Of a stretch of DNA of 64,000 nucleotides, positions 1 through 12,299 are shown one piece after another. Positions within the stretch are counted from its first letter, which is position 1, and each line of letters begins with the position of its first letter. The position numbers were made by a program, and so were the translations under genes. The stretch is from Lotus japonicus (Eukaryota > Streptophyta > Magnoliopsida > Fabales > Fabaceae), in the NCBI RefSeq assembly GCF_012489685.1, contig NC_080042.1, forward strand, positions 19,358,150-19,422,149, given 5' to 3'. The notes under the pieces are model-generated. The model made no database searches and was not told where the DNA came from. It saw only the letters and a program-made list of their open reading frames with translations.

Positions 1-2023
1 TATAAAAAAATTGATAGTATATTTAAATCATTTCATATAATTTTTAAATATTATTTAACAAATACCAAAAACTCAAAAACATAGAATTTTTAAAGTGAAT
101 GATTATGATGTTAGTATGAGACATAGATCACATCTATAAATTAAATTAAATCCTAAAGTATAATATTATAATCTTGAAATAGTTCATGGTATTGGAATTG
201 AAAAAAATTGTATATGGAAAAATAATAGACCTTGGAGACAAATGTTTAAAAAATTAGTTTAGAAGATAAAACACACTATCTCATGGGTAAGAGAAGAAAA
301 TAAATATGTGTTGAGTGTTGTCATTTGCTAAAAGGCGAACAAGCAGAAGTGGAGAAAAAAATGTGTATAGGAGAAAAGGATGTGAAAGTCTCTATCTCAT
401 CAACTTTTAAAATAGGATATCAAGTCAAATCTAGTAATTACGATCATATTGATGATGATTTATGTAGTCCATTAATTTAAATTTTGAATTTTAGAGAATC
501 TTTGGTTTTAATTAAAATATTTTCTAATTTACTAATGAATACTTCTGACATGAAAAAAAATAAATGAATACTTGTGTTTTAAACTTGAATATTTTTTTCA
601 CCAATTTATTTTTGAATCTTTTTCAAATTCGAATTACATTAAGTTATAACCTTCATTTTATAGCTTTCATATTTATTATTATATTTTAAGCATAAATAAA
701 AATAAAAATAAAAATAAAATTATGTTTTAAATATAAATATTCATTAATTAAGGGCACTCATGTAAAAAAAATTAAGTTAACAAATAAATTAGAATTTACA
801 GTCTAACTATAAAAAATATGAAATGTTGTTATGACTCATGAACCAAGACTCGTTTAAGGAGAGAGTTATAAACCTATCTATTTTATTATCATGATGAACA
901 TTCATAATATAAGAAGTCATCCCTGTTTTATAAAGGTGTCTAACCCTAGATACATGGATTTAGAATTGCTCATACAAACATAATCCGCCCATAAAAGTGG
1001 ATGCGTCACCTAAGCCTGTAAAAACATATATCGCTATTATGAGATAAATAATACATGAATCGCAAACATGACGTAAGAAATACATAAATAGTGTGAGACC
1101 ACCCATATATGGTATAGGGTGATTGAGTCATGATTAATGGTTCGCCAAATGTGAGATGACTCACGTGATAAGGATTTGTTCGCCAAGTAACCGGGGTCAC
1201 ACGCCAGGTAGTCAGACCGTTCGCCTGGTAGTGCTAGAGTCGCCCAATTAACAAAATAATACGGAAATATAAATTTCATTGTTCATATAAATTAAAGTAA
1301 AATCTATGAAGTATGAATTAAGAAAGAGATAATTCAGTTATAGTTATTTCGTGAAAATATTGAAAAACATGTTGCACTTTCCATGTGTTAATGAACATCT
1401 AAAACAACACAAACCAACAAAAGATACAAAATTTTACAAAGAGAAAGCAACAATACTCATAATAGTGAAATAGGAAGATGAAGATTTCGGATGTGAAATG
1501 CGAAAGTAAAATATAAAAAGAACACATAACCTTTTTTCTGCAAAGAAACTCACCTCTCCATCCATCTCTCACAAATGCATTCTTTCCAACCTTGCCTCTC
1601 AATGTATCAGACCTTTAAATGAAAGCGTCAAAACATCCATCAAGCTCTCCTGCCATCAATTTTTAAAATAAGTTGAGAAAACATTAGTCTGAATAAAAAA
1701 AAGAGTTAAGAAGGGATCAGAACAATTGATAAACTTACTCATGCAATATATAGCACCAGAAGAAGACAAAGATGAAGTTGGATGAACCTTTCAAACCGAC
1801 AACATAAAGGAGGTTGAAAAAAAAAACTGTGAGAGATTAACGTATTTGTAAAGATAAAAAGAGAGGAAATATTTTATTTTTGGCACGGATATGTTTTTCC
1901 AAATAAAATATAAATAAAACATTCACAAATATTGCACTTTTTTATATATGATGGACATATTCAAAGTTAAGAAAAAATAAAAAATTTACGGATGGATGAG
2001 GTGGATATATTTTTTTTAATGCA
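1..2023. other. AT-rich intergenic DNA, no gene seen
   Basis: The short open frames here (for example 1006-1602 on the minus strand) overlap each other, have no recognisable domain and lie in AT-rich sequence, so I do not call them genes. A patch around 1140-1250 is richer in GC, with several cgcc-type words. It may be a worn LTR fragment, but no paired end or target duplication was found. I see nothing else of note. Confidence 0.6.
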
Positions 2024-2140
2024 GATTTAATATTGAATATGTATTCAAAGTTAAGAGAAAACAAAATCTTGTAGATTTAATATTGAATATGTATTCAAAG
2101 TTAAGAAAAAACAAAATCTTGAAGATTTAATATTGAATAA
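2024..2140. repeat. 50-bp tandem repeat, about 2.4 copies
   Basis: The word gatttaatattgaata starts at 2024, 2074 and 2124, an exact 50-bp period. The first two units are nearly identical along their length (gtattcaaagttaaga, acaaaatcttg) and the third is cut short. A partial related word (attcaaagttaagaaaaaa) occurs near 1958. Confidence 0.85.
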
Positions 2141-2189
2141 CAAAATTTGTATATTTTTTATTGGGATGATATGGGGGTGACACGTGGCA

Positions 2190-2245
2190 AAACCTTCTAG
2201 AAAAAAACCTTCCTTTAGTATATTATATAGATATAGATAGATAGA
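2190..2245 (-). mobile_element. possible Helitron 5' terminus
   Basis: On the minus strand this reads TCTATATAATATACTAAAGG and continues into a segment with CCACGTGTCACC. TC followed by an AT-rich stretch is how many plant Helitrons begin. No matching CTRR end with a hairpin was found on the left, so this is a fragment at best. Confidence 0.25.
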
Positions 2246-2439
2246 TTGATTGATTTTATTATTTAACTGGGATTATGAATCTTAATTAATTTTCTTATTT
2301 AACTATAATTAAGAGTTAAAAAAAACTATAATTAAGAGTTTACTCATTACTATAATTTGTAAGATTACATACATACATTAGTAACTTAAATTTTTTTAAA
2401 AAGTTATTATCAATGAATTTAAAAATTGATTCAATCGAA

Positions 2440-2697
2440 TCGTATTTTGGTTACGGGAGGAATTTTTTGTGGGACTCCATTCGAAGAAGGTGTTGTTCTT
2501 TGGTTGCTAAAATTGCCTTGCATAAGTTCTGTATGAGCTCTTTTTTTTCTCTTATGCTGGTTTGGAATGCAGTCCAGCCTATGTTGGTGTACTGATGTAA
2601 TTTTTTCTTCATTTTCTCTTGTACAAATGGGTTGTAGCACCCTTATTGCTACTATTAATTCATTCATTTTGGCTTTCAAAAAAATAAAAACAAACAT
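2440..2697 (+). mobile_element. 5'-truncated LINE, 3' end only
   Basis: The stretch ends with a tail of the form seen at the 3' ends of plant L1-type LINEs: a run around gtacaaatgggttgtagcacc, then attcattcattttggctttc and an A-rich tail at about 2679-2697. The upstream part (around 2500-2590) resembles a decayed LINE C-terminus. No ORF domain remains. It lies just left of the larger minus-strand LINE and has the opposite orientation, so it is a separate insertion. Confidence 0.5.
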
Positions 2698-2820
2698 GAA
2701 AACAGTAACAACAATATCCTAAAGGAAAACAAACTCCTAAAACTAAATATCCATATTGCACTCCAGTATGCAGATATTTCATTTAGGCACACTTTCACCA
2801 ATCGTATTTATGTGATTCAC

Positions 2821-5800
2821 TCAGTATAGTTTTTTTTGTTGTTGAAAGGAACATGATTTTATTAAAATCAAAGTGGCATAGAAGCCAAACAACAACAACA
2901 AAGGAACTAAACCCGGCGGTCCTTCCTCAACCCAAATCTCATTGGCAAAGGTAGAGGCGTTCCGCGCCATATAATCCGCCGCTTGGTTACCCTCACGACG
3001 GACAAAAGAAAGATCCACAGAGTAAAAAAAATTACAAAACTGGAAACAATCCTGAATAACAGTAAATAAATAAGAACCACCCGAAGCCTTCTTCCAAGCA
3101 AGGAACAAAGGAACACAGTCGATCTCAAAGAGGACTCGTCGAAAACCCAACTGGGAAGCTAATTTCATTACCCATCGCAGCGCAAGAGCCTCACCAATAG
3201 TAGAAGACAAAACCATGGTTGGATGCATGGAAGCAGAAGCCATGATTTCACCGTTGTTGTCCCTAGCCACCATGCCAAAGCATGCTAATTTATCCATGTC
3301 CACAGCTGCATCAACATTAAATTTTACCGTACCTCTAGCTGGTCGACGCCAACATCTCGTAGCCGGGTCTATCCCCAATCTGTTTGGCTCCTCCGTCGGT
3401 GTAGCACGCAAGGAACCCACCCGTGGAAGCACCTTCCTCCAGTCTAGCCTTCGATCATCAAAGACCCCCTTGTATCTCACCTCCCACATCGCATACAGCA
3501 GGGTCTGAACCTCCGCCACGCCCTCTGCATCCAACTCGCGAACCAACTGCTGCAAGAAGGCTGGAAACCGCTGCTGTCCCTCCACTCGAATACCCAAACA
3601 AGAGCTAAACCAGGTTGCCTTCATGGCCCCGCATCTGCAAATCGGGCAGCTAGGATCCACGTCCACCGTGCGTTGCCGAAGCTTTTAGCGAACCGAAACC
3701 GCTCCATGGTACAGCCTCCAAGCAAGCTCCTTGCACCGTGGAAGAGAAGGAGCAACCTAGAATTTTTTCCACATTCCTTCTGACATTGAATCGATGGATG
3801 AAGGAGATGCCACACCCTGTTCCTCAACCTGTTGTAAAAATAAGTAACCTGTTTTTGCACCGTACACCCCATCATTAGTCCCCAACCAAAACAAACTATC
3901 ATCCCTAGGTGTTACGGGGAGAGGGACAACTAGTATTTTCTCCACTGTTCTTGTACAAAAAGTCCACTCTATCAAAGGCTTATTCCATACTCCCAAAGGC
4001 AGTAAAAGATCAGCCACCATTTTAAGCCCAAGCTCCTCTACAACATCAAGCTGGAAATTAATCGGTGCTCCATTAGGGAGCCATTTATCATCCCAAATAC
4101 AAATCTTTGTGCCATTACCCACACGCCAACACCCACCTTGTTCAAACATCCATTTAGTTTTCAAAATACTCGACCATGCATAGCTTGGTCTATAACCACG
4201 CTTCGCCCCCACAATGGAGGCCCCTGGATAATAAACAGCCTTGTATACTCTTGCAAGCAAAGTTTCTGGTGAGGTGTGCATTCGCCACCAGTTTTTTGCC
4301 ACTAGGGCCAAATTAAAATGTTTAAAATTCCTGAAGCCGAGACCCCCACTAAGTTTGGGCCGGCAAAGTTTATTCCAATTCATAAAATGTATACCACGCC
4401 GAGAGGCATCACCTCCCCAAAAAAACAGAGCAATCATGCCCTCAATCTCCTCACACAGTCCATCCGATAGTATGAAACATGACATTACATACGAAGGAAT
4501 CGCTTGTGCTACCGCTTTAATTAGCACCTCACGACCTGCTCGAGACAAAGTCTTTTCTTTCCAACCTTTGAGTTTCTTCCACACACGTTCTTTGACAAAC
4601 CTGAAAACCTGGGTTTTGGACTTACCAACTATAGTCGGAAGGCCCAAGTACCTGTCATAACTTTCAACAACCTTAACATTCAAAAGCTCTTTAAGCTCAT
4701 AGAAACAATTCTCCGGCACATTGCGGCTTACTGAAAGCATGGACTTGTCCAAATTTATCATCTGCCTAGAAGCTCGTTCATAGGTAGCAAGAATGTTTTT
4801 AATACAATCCGCTTCTTGAACATTAGCTCGGGCAAAAAGAACGTTGTCATTTGCAAAAAAGGGTGAGAAATCTTTGGTGTTGATCTAGCATCTTTAATAC
4901 CATGTAACAAAGAGGATGCCATAGATCTCTCTATCAAAGCAGCAGAGAAAGCTTCACCACATAGGATAAGATAAGGGATCTCCTTGTCACAAACCCCGAT
5001 GGGGTGCGAAAGTCGGTTGAGGATTGCCATTTAACATAATAGAGAAATTTACTATCGACACACAATCCATAATCAAATTGACCCACAAAATTGGAAACCC
5101 CATACTAGTCAAAATAGCTCTTAAGAAAGGACATTCTACTCGGTCATAAGCCTTAGACATGTCAAGTTTTAGGGCCATCATTCCTTTTTTACCTAATATT
5201 CTTTTCTTCATGTAGTGAAAGCATTCATATGCAATCAAAGTGTTATCCGTGATCAAGCGACCCGAAACAAACGCACTTTGGGCTTCACTAATTAAATCAG
5301 GCAAAATCAGTTTCAGTCTATTAGCTAGTGTCTTGGTTATGATCTTAAAAATGACATTACAAAGACTTATTGGTCTAAACTTATTTGCAAAGACAGCTTT
5401 CTTAACCTTTGGAATTAAAACAAGAAGGGTTTGATTAATCATACCTGGCTGTATGGACCCCTAAAGGACCTGCAGACAAAAAGTAGTCACATCATCACCA
5501 ACTATGCCCCAAAACTTATGGTAAAAGAGAGCTGGAAAGCCATCAATCCCCATGGCTTTTGTTGGGTGCATCTGAAAAAGCGCCTCTTTCACGTCTTCCC
5601 TAGAGAAAGGAGAGTTCAGGATACGAAGGTGAGCTTCTGTTACCCTGTTGGCCACTAACGCCGTAACTTCCTCAATACCCGAAGGGTTCGACGAAGTGAA
5701 CAAATCTCGAAAGTAGTCCGATAGCACACGACCAATATCCACATCTCGCACAAAGGTTCGCCCCCCATCATCCTTTATTTCCTCAATCAAATTTCTTTTT

Positions 5801-6900
5801 CGCCTCTGATTCGCCTTTGTGTGGAAAAAGCGAGTATTTATGTCTCCCTGCTTCAGCCAGGTTGCTCTAGATCTTTGGCTCCACATTATTTCCTCCTGCT
5901 CAAGGAGCTCATCCATTTGCTTTTATGCCTCTCTAGTCGCTGTCAGGATCTGTTCTGTCTGAACCTGTCTCTGTAAATGTTGTAACAAAGCTTTTGAACC
6001 TGATATCTTCTTTGGAAGATCACCATACTTTGCTTTGCCCTAAGAGTGAAAAGCTTGACCTAGGCCCTCAATCTTTCCAATTAAGCCCTGATTCAGTTCA
6101 CACCAAGCTTATGTCACTATTTCAGAGCTCGGCGCCACTCTGAAGCCATAATTCCTCAAACCGAAATAATCTAGTCCGATGCCTTTTAAAATCAGCTCTA
6201 CGAGCTCCACAATGCAAGACTATAGGGCTATGGTCTGAATGATATCTCACCAAGTGAGACACCAAAAATACAGGCCAAAGATCATCCCAAGCATCATTCA
6301 CCAAGGCATAGTCTAGATGCTCCTCCACCATGTAAGGGAAAGTTCTTTTATTCGACCACGTGAAAGTGTAACCTGAGGATTCCACCCTGTGAAGCCTACA
6401 ATCAGAGCAAGCTCGGTTTGCCACCTCAAGATTTACCAAATCAGGAGGTGCACCCCCAAGCTTATCCGCCGGGGAAAGTATATCATTTAAATCGCCAATA
6501 CATAACCAAGGGGTGCCAGAAGCTGGTTTGCATCTGGTAATCAACTCCCAGGTACGAAATTTATTATGCTTATCTGGAAAACCATACACTGCTAGCACCT
6601 GCATACACACAGAAGGATGATCCGGAGAGATCAAATTAAACAAAATATGATTTAGTGATGCATTAATAATAGTAACATCTACCTCTGACCGCCTCAACAG
6701 GCAAAGTCCTCCAGGTCGGGACCTCCCACGTCCTGCACATTGGACGGGGAAAATATTTCCTAATCCACCAATACCACGATGTGTCAACATCTCGGAACAA
6801 TATTGTCGTGTCTCCATCAGAAACACAACGTCAGGAACTTCAGAGTGGATGAGCCTACGCAAGGCTCGCACTGCCCCCAGGTTCCCAAGCCCGCGGCAGT
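2821..6900 (-). pseudogene. LINE ORF2: endonuclease, reverse transcriptase, RNase H (broken)
   Basis: Domains in order on the minus strand: AP-endonuclease (about 6895-6122; NCRGLGNLG start, CIGDLND, HSDHSPI), reverse transcriptase (5916-4760; KAMGIDGFPALFYHKFW, FRPISLCNVIFKIITK, LKLDMSKAYDRV), reverse-transcriptase tail (4761-3757; SRAGREVLIKAVAQAIPSYV), and RNase H (3666-2821; KFNVDAAVD, GEALALRW, EIDC, VRREGNQAAD). Breaks: TGA directly before NCRGLG where W is usual, a stop near 5460, and frameshifts near 4990 and 3757. The catalytic F/YADD box reads FAND at about 4850, so one catalytic aspartate is now asparagine. All four activities belong to target-primed reverse transcription, but this copy is inactive. 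Confidence 0.88.
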
Positions 6901-8341
6901 TTCACGATAAGGTCCTCATTGAGGTGGGCAGGGCTGCGCCGCAGCCTCTGCCAATCCCAATCCAGTGTCGGAAAAATGCTTCTTCAGAGGAGGAGATGCA
7001 CCAGTGCCACCTGCCTCCAAAATTGTTGACTCCCCGCTTGACCTCTTCCTTTTAGAACTTGTATTTTCAGCTGACGGCTCCTGAATATGGATATCACCTC
7101 GTGGTTTATCAAGGATAGTGCTCGAGCCCCCTGTGTCCTTGCCACCATTTACTTGGAAGCTGAACTCTTCATCTTCTCCACTCTTGAGCAACTCATCAAT
7201 TTCTTCCTCTGTCAATTCCTTATCAGCCGTTGGCCCCTTCCCCTTTGTATCTGCATTATTATTTGGTGCTATATGATCTTCATGATGAGGTCCATGGTGT
7301 CATGGTGCTTCCCTCTGTCCCCATGCACGGTTGTTTCGATTTACCTCATAGCCACCAATTTTTGCTCTCAACCAGGGTCCAAACTTGTTAGCGTTGTGTG
7401 CTCCGTTACCTGCTACTTAACATTCTTGCGCTGAATGATCCATTTTTCCACAGCGGAAACAAAAATCATATAACTTCTCATACTTGAAGATGGCCTTGTA
7501 TGGACCTCGTCCTTTCACTGCCAGCATCTGCCCCTTCCGAAGCGGCTGCTCCACACTCACCCAAACTCCCCGTTTCTCCTTCGATCCCAGTCCAAGAATC
7601 CTGCAAAGCCACGTGCTAGTGTCTTCGCCACGTTCACTGTGCGAAACTGATATGGCAGCCCATGCACCTACACCCAGAAGGGCACCCTAGTCATCAGAAC
7701 TGTGGCCGAATCAATGTTGACGTCGAACACATTCAGGGCCAGCATCTGCCGGTTGAAGAACCAGGGACCGGACTTCAGAACTAGGTCCCTGTCTTTTGTG
7801 GTTTTGAACCTGAAGGAGAATAGATTTGTCCCAACTTGTCTCACCTCCTCACAGTTCCTTGATTGCCATAAGCCCTGCATCACAGCCCGGAAAGCTTCAG
7901 TCGCCACCCTGGATCGGGTAAGCACCTTCCAGAGTAGCCAAACGTCCTCCTTCAAGGCAGGGTCGACAACAACCTCCCCAACCTCTAGGATTTCATTCTC
8001 ATCTCCCTCTAGAAACACCTCAAAATCCTCGTCCATAATTGAAACTCGAAGCCTTGTAGGAAGAAAAACCTCGTTGATGGTCGTGTGAAAAGGACGGGAA
8101 GGGAAGCAGTATGCTGCCCTAAAAAAAGAAACTGGTGAAAGTGCTTGCACCGACCCTCGTACGTAGCCTTTGTAGAAGATCTGATTCCCACCCAATGGAT
8201 CGCACGAACTCCAAGTCCCAATCGGTCTTGTTGTCGGCGAAAAAAGATTAAAAAACCTAGTCAAACGGCGGCGCACAGAAAGAGATGCATGGCGGCGCAC
8301 AAACCCTAGCAGACTAGGTCAATTAACCATGTTGACTATAT
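2830..8341 (-). mobile_element. near full-length L1-type LINE retrotransposon, inactive
   Basis: A 5.5-kb non-LTR retrotransposon read on the minus strand: ORF1 (gag-like) at 8036-6916, then ORF2 with AP endonuclease, reverse transcriptase, zinc-binding reverse-transcriptase tail and RNase H. The 3' end has a short A tract (T tract at 2830-2837 on the plus strand). It is flanked by ACTCAGTATAG (2819-2829) and ACTCAGCATAG (8342-8352), an 11-bp target duplication with one mismatch, so the element is close to complete. Several nonsense codons and frameshifts show it is dead. The mismatch in the target duplication also suggests an old insertion. Confidence 0.9.
6916..8036 (-). pseudogene. LINE ORF1, DUF4283 plus zinc knuckle (broken)
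   Basis: I chose the ATG at 8036 (MDEDFEVFLEGDENE). The N-terminal part matches the DUF4283 type of plant LINE ORF1 proteins (FRFKTTKDRDLVLKSGPWFF, then RVPFWV). The frame is stopped by TAG at about 7665-7667, where FWVQVHGLPYQF would be expected, so a CAG-to-TAG change is likely. Downstream in another frame a CCHC knuckle can be read at about 7490-7428 (CFRCGKMDHSAQEC). The C-terminal frame 7215-6916 is acidic then basic (KRKRSSGE) and ends just before ORF2. In active elements this protein binds the LINE RNA; here it cannot be made whole. Confidence 0.75.
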
Positions 8342-8352
8342 ACTCAGCATAG

Positions 8353-8762
8353 CTCAAATTAATGAATTGGGATTGTAATTTGCGTCACACTTGAAGTTAT
8401 AGTTGTGATAAATTTCCATAATATATATAGCTAAAGAAATAAAAAATAAGAAGAGTGCAATTCCTTTTCTAATTAGTTGAGTAGATAGGCATATAGCAGT
8501 ACAAAGCAAAATTCAGCATAATTAATATCAGCAAGATCATTCAAAGAAACCTAAATGAGCTCAAGAATCCCTAGCATATATAGAAGCAAATTCTCGACCA
8601 GAAGCAACTTGATCGGTAAATAAATGGAAGTGTATTGAAAAATCTGTAAATTCCAACGTTGGCAAAGTGATTCTGAAAGGTTTAAACGTGAAACCAATTT
8701 AGCACCCTATCAAAGAGAGGACCTCACATTAGAAAGAACCGAGAAACAGATGATTGAATGTT
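8353..8762. other. intergenic, no feature seen
   Basis: AT-rich sequence between the LINE target duplication and the end of the F-box pseudogene. It probably contains that gene's old 3' untranslated region on the minus strand. No ORF or repeat was recognised. Confidence 0.5.
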
Positions 8763-10147
8763 CTAAACATGGTTAATCTCTCCTTTTAGTGGAACTAGAC
8801 TTGCCTCGTAATTTACAGCTTGAAGATATGAGATCATAGTTCTACACTTATACTTAATCGGGAGATCCTTAACTTCTTTTGTATCAACATTATAGGACTT
8901 GATCATTCCTTGAGACGTCTCATGAGAAGCTCATTCCCCTTCCAAAAAATCAAAGGTTTAGGCTTTTCTTCTCCTAGATTTTCTATTGTTCTCATAAGAG
9001 TCCAAGAACCAAATCCATCCATCACCCATATGTCAATATCGGATGAGGTGTAATAATCATAGCAAACCAGTGAGATGGAGTCATTCCACACAGTTAAAGA
9101 TCTAGAATGAGGTTGACCAATACGAGCACCAAGTGGCTTTGGTACAATTTGGAAAACCCTATCATCCATATTCAATGCCACCATTACATTAATTGAAATT
9201 GTCTTCAAGGCGCCATGCCCACCAGTAGAAAGTTCTTTTAAAGCACATTGCAAAACTATCACTATCAAAACCAAAAAGCTCAACGTTGGTAATATGCAGC
9301 ATAATCCATGAATCAGCACTTAAGGTATACAACAAACCAGTGAGATGGAGTCATTCCACACAGTTAGAGATCTGGTATGAGGTAGGTTGGCAATACAAAC
9401 AACAGGTGGTCTTGGCACAATTTGGAAAACCTCATCATCCATATTCAATGCCACGATTACAGTGGAATAGTCGTTACTGTACCATGCCCACCAGTAGAAA
9501 GTTCTATTAAAGCACAGTGCAAAACTTTCACTATCAAAACCAAAAGGTTGATCAGCATTGGTATTAGGCATCGCTCGCTGTCCATGAATTTGTACTTAAA
9601 GTATATTGCTCAGTAGCATAATAATTTGTGGCAGTCTGCCTTTTCCAAATGCTTATATCCTTAAAATCATCAGTGAAGGAATCATACCCCATTCCAACTG
9701 CTACACGTGAGCTATGCTCAATAGTGTAAGGAGGAAGTTGTCTAAATTCTTTGGTTAATGGGTTATACAAAAGAACCTGCGCATCATCAGTAGACCAAGC
9801 TGACAAGCACAATATACCATTGGAGTGATCGCAAATTCGAAACCGTTTGAATGTGGGTACTGGGATTTCCATGCCAGGGTTTGTGGCAGACATGGAAAGG
9901 AGTTTAAATGCCATAGTACAAGCTTTTGTGGCGAAGGGAAACCTGAGAAGCACATCATTGGGTGCAGAGTTCTGGTTTTTGAGGAAGTGAGAAACGTGGC
10001 GAGACAAGAATTTAGTGTCTCTGTGAAAAAGAGCATTCCAAATTTCCAATGTTTGCAAACACACTTGAAGCGGATCAACGACTTGCACGACAGTCTCGTG
10101 AGGATTTCTTCCACCAACTCTTGAGGTATATTTCGAACATTCTCCAT
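8763..10147 (-). pseudogene. F-box protein pseudogene (F-box plus F-box-associated domain)
   Basis: The ATG at 10147 opens MENVRNIPQELVEEILTRL, and the F-box continues with SLIRFKCVCKHW. F-box proteins link substrates to SKP1-cullin ubiquitin ligases, and the C-terminal domain picks the substrate. The frame shifts near 10050; the next frame carries WNALFHRDTKFLSRH and then an F-box-associated domain (SNGILCLSAWSTDDAQVLLYNPLTKEF, split between frames; YDSFTDDFK). A second shift lies near 9566. The segment around TRSLTVWNDSISLVC is then present twice because of an internal duplication, and a last shift near 8905 precedes the natural tail (SYNVDTKEVKDL to LVPLKGEINHV, TAG at 8763). With at least three frameshifts and a duplication it is a pseudogene. 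A Helitron begins 52 bp upstream of the ATG. Confidence 0.85.
9060..9603. repeat. tandem duplication inside the F-box pseudogene
   Basis: About 9060-9330 and 9331-9603 are two diverged copies of one ~270-bp segment. Both carry aaaccagtgagatggagtca, cattccacacagtta, catccatattcaatgcca and ccatgcccaccagtagaaag in the same order. In protein terms this repeats the block from the alanine-rich strand (VALNMDD.VFQIVP) to NDSISLVC. Small indels differ between copies, so the duplication is old or was not under constraint. Confidence 0.85.
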
Positions 10148-10199
10148 TCTCCAACTCCTACTCTTCACCTTTGTTCCTTCTCACTCTTTTAGGACTTAA

Positions 10200-11820
10200 T
10201 CTATATATATATACATGTAAAGCACACTTGAACTTTTGTATTAATTACTTTACCTTTGTATTAAATACATCATATAATTAAATACAAAACTAAAAAATAC
10301 TACATCTACTTTATTATTCATTATATTAATTAATAATTGTAAAATTTTTCAATTTCTCATGTTTTAAAATATTCTTTAATGTTGATTAAATTTTAATTAT
10401 TAATTATAACTTGAGGACAAATTTTTAATAATAATAATAATTTTAATTGACTATCTTTACATTAATAAAAATATATAGTAAAAATTAATTAAATTAATAA
10501 ATAATTGTAAAAAATTTCAAACTCTTATATGTTAAAATTAAAATAATATTAAAATTATTATTTTAATTTTAATTATCAATCATAAGTTGATGAATTTTAA
10601 AAATTAACCGATAATTTTTTTACGTATATATAAAAAATTAAATACTAAAGTCAGATATGGAGTTCATATATATATATATATATATATATTAGAGGCGAGA
10701 TTTATTAATTTTTTATTTTCATTTTCAGTTCAATTAATTATTAACCTAAGGTTGAAGAAAATATATACAAGAATAGCACAAACTAATATCTTTTAAATAA
10801 AACAAACATGTTAGATATTGAAGTTAGTTAATGGTTGAATGTTTTTTGTAAATATATATCTTGAAATATACATTTAAAATATGAAATAATTTTTTATGTT
10901 GTTTAAATTAACTATAATGTAGTCGCGTGTTATTTAAAAAAATAAAATAAATTTACATGTGATTTGTCTTAATAATGATAGTAATAAATTATTATGAATA
11001 TTTTATGTTATAAACTTTATTAACTATTAATTGTCAACTTTTCAGTTTCTTATATAAAAGAATAATTTATTAATTAGTTTTTAAAAATAGTCAGAATATT
11101 AACCATCAATCATAAATTGAGGGAAAAATTAAGAAATATATTTATATGTAGTAAATATTAATAATTTAAATTAAATAATATTCTAGATAAAATTTATTAA
11201 TGAACACTCTAGAAATATAGTTTAAAAATTAAATAAATTTCTCTATAAGATAGTTACTATAAATATATCGCAGACATGTATTATTTAAAAAAAATACTTA
11301 CAAATGTGTTTTTTGACCTATTATATAGTAGTAAAAACATTTTCTCAACTTTTCTCATGTTATTAATAATATTTTCCTTTTCAAAAAAAATTAGGGTTAA
11401 TGGTCAAGTTAGTCCCTAAGTTTGTAAGCGGGTGTGATTTTAGTCCCTCTGAGGATATATGACGTTTAGTGGCAGTAAAAAACTACCAGTGATTGTAAAG
11501 TTTGCCAACATAATTTTTTCTCATATGGACTAAAATTAAACTCGCTTACAAACTCTGAGACTAATTTGATCATTAACCAAAAAATTTATTAAATTTTTGT
11601 AATATCATTTATTTACATAAAGAGAAATCTATTACAAACATTTTCATGCATAAAAAAACTCTAATACTCTCTATTTAAATATCTAAACCACAATAATATT
11701 TTCTTTTATTGAATAAATATTTTAATATTTATTATTTATATAATTACTCTATAGTAATTTTCATATAATATTAAAAAATATTATCAATAAACCCGTGCAA
11801 CGCACGGGTATAATATCTAG
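10200..11820 (+). mobile_element. complete non-autonomous Helitron, 1.62 kb
   Basis: Begins with TC (TCTATATATATATACATG at 10200) and ends with CTAG (11817-11820). Eleven bases before the final CTAG-containing end lies a perfect hairpin, ACCCGTGC-AAC-GCACGGGT at 11791-11809. The element sits between A (10199) and T (11821), as Helitrons do, with no target duplication. The inside is AT-rich, without Rep or helicase coding, so it depends on an autonomous relative. It holds a MITE at 11395-11578 and an AT microsatellite at about 10668-10689. Confidence 0.85.
11395..11578. mobile_element. MITE with long imperfect terminal inverted repeats
   Basis: Left end GGTTAATGGTCAAGTTAGTC runs on to gtttgtaagcg (11395-11430). 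The right end (11543-11578) is its imperfect inverse, cgcttacaaac through gatcattaacc. The flanks are A-rich (aaaaaatta on the left, aaaaaattt on the right) and could be a 9-bp target duplication with a mismatch, which would suggest a Mutator-type origin. It lies within the Helitron. Confidence 0.7.
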
Positions 11821-12299
11821 TATATTAGGTAAAACAAACTCAACCTTAAATCAATCAATTTAAATATCAATCTTATTATGTTATATTTAAAATTTAGTCT
11901 AATTCAACCCACCCAATCTATAATATGAAAAATATATCTTATAATAATAACTTAATCATATATTCGAGTATTTTATATCGTCAGTCAATCAAATTTAATA
12001 AATAAAAAAATTCAAGCAAAACCAATTCAAAAGTGAAATGCAAGCTGGTTCAAAATAAAAAATCAATTTTTACGATACATCAATTTCTTTTTAATCACTT
12101 CTTAAAAATCTTTTTTTACAACATTAATGAATCAAATTTTAATAATTCTAAAAGGTTTAAATATGAAACCAAACATCAATCAATATATATCAGAAAAGAA
12201 GAACTTCTATCAGGTTGATTTAGTGATGTGTCATTCTCAGGTTAATTCTCAGTGACATGTCATTATCAGGTTAATTCTCACAAAACAAATTCACGTGTT

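Noticed and set aside
1006..1602. Three short minus-strand ORFs
   Set aside because: Two overlap in different frames, and none shows a domain or splice context.
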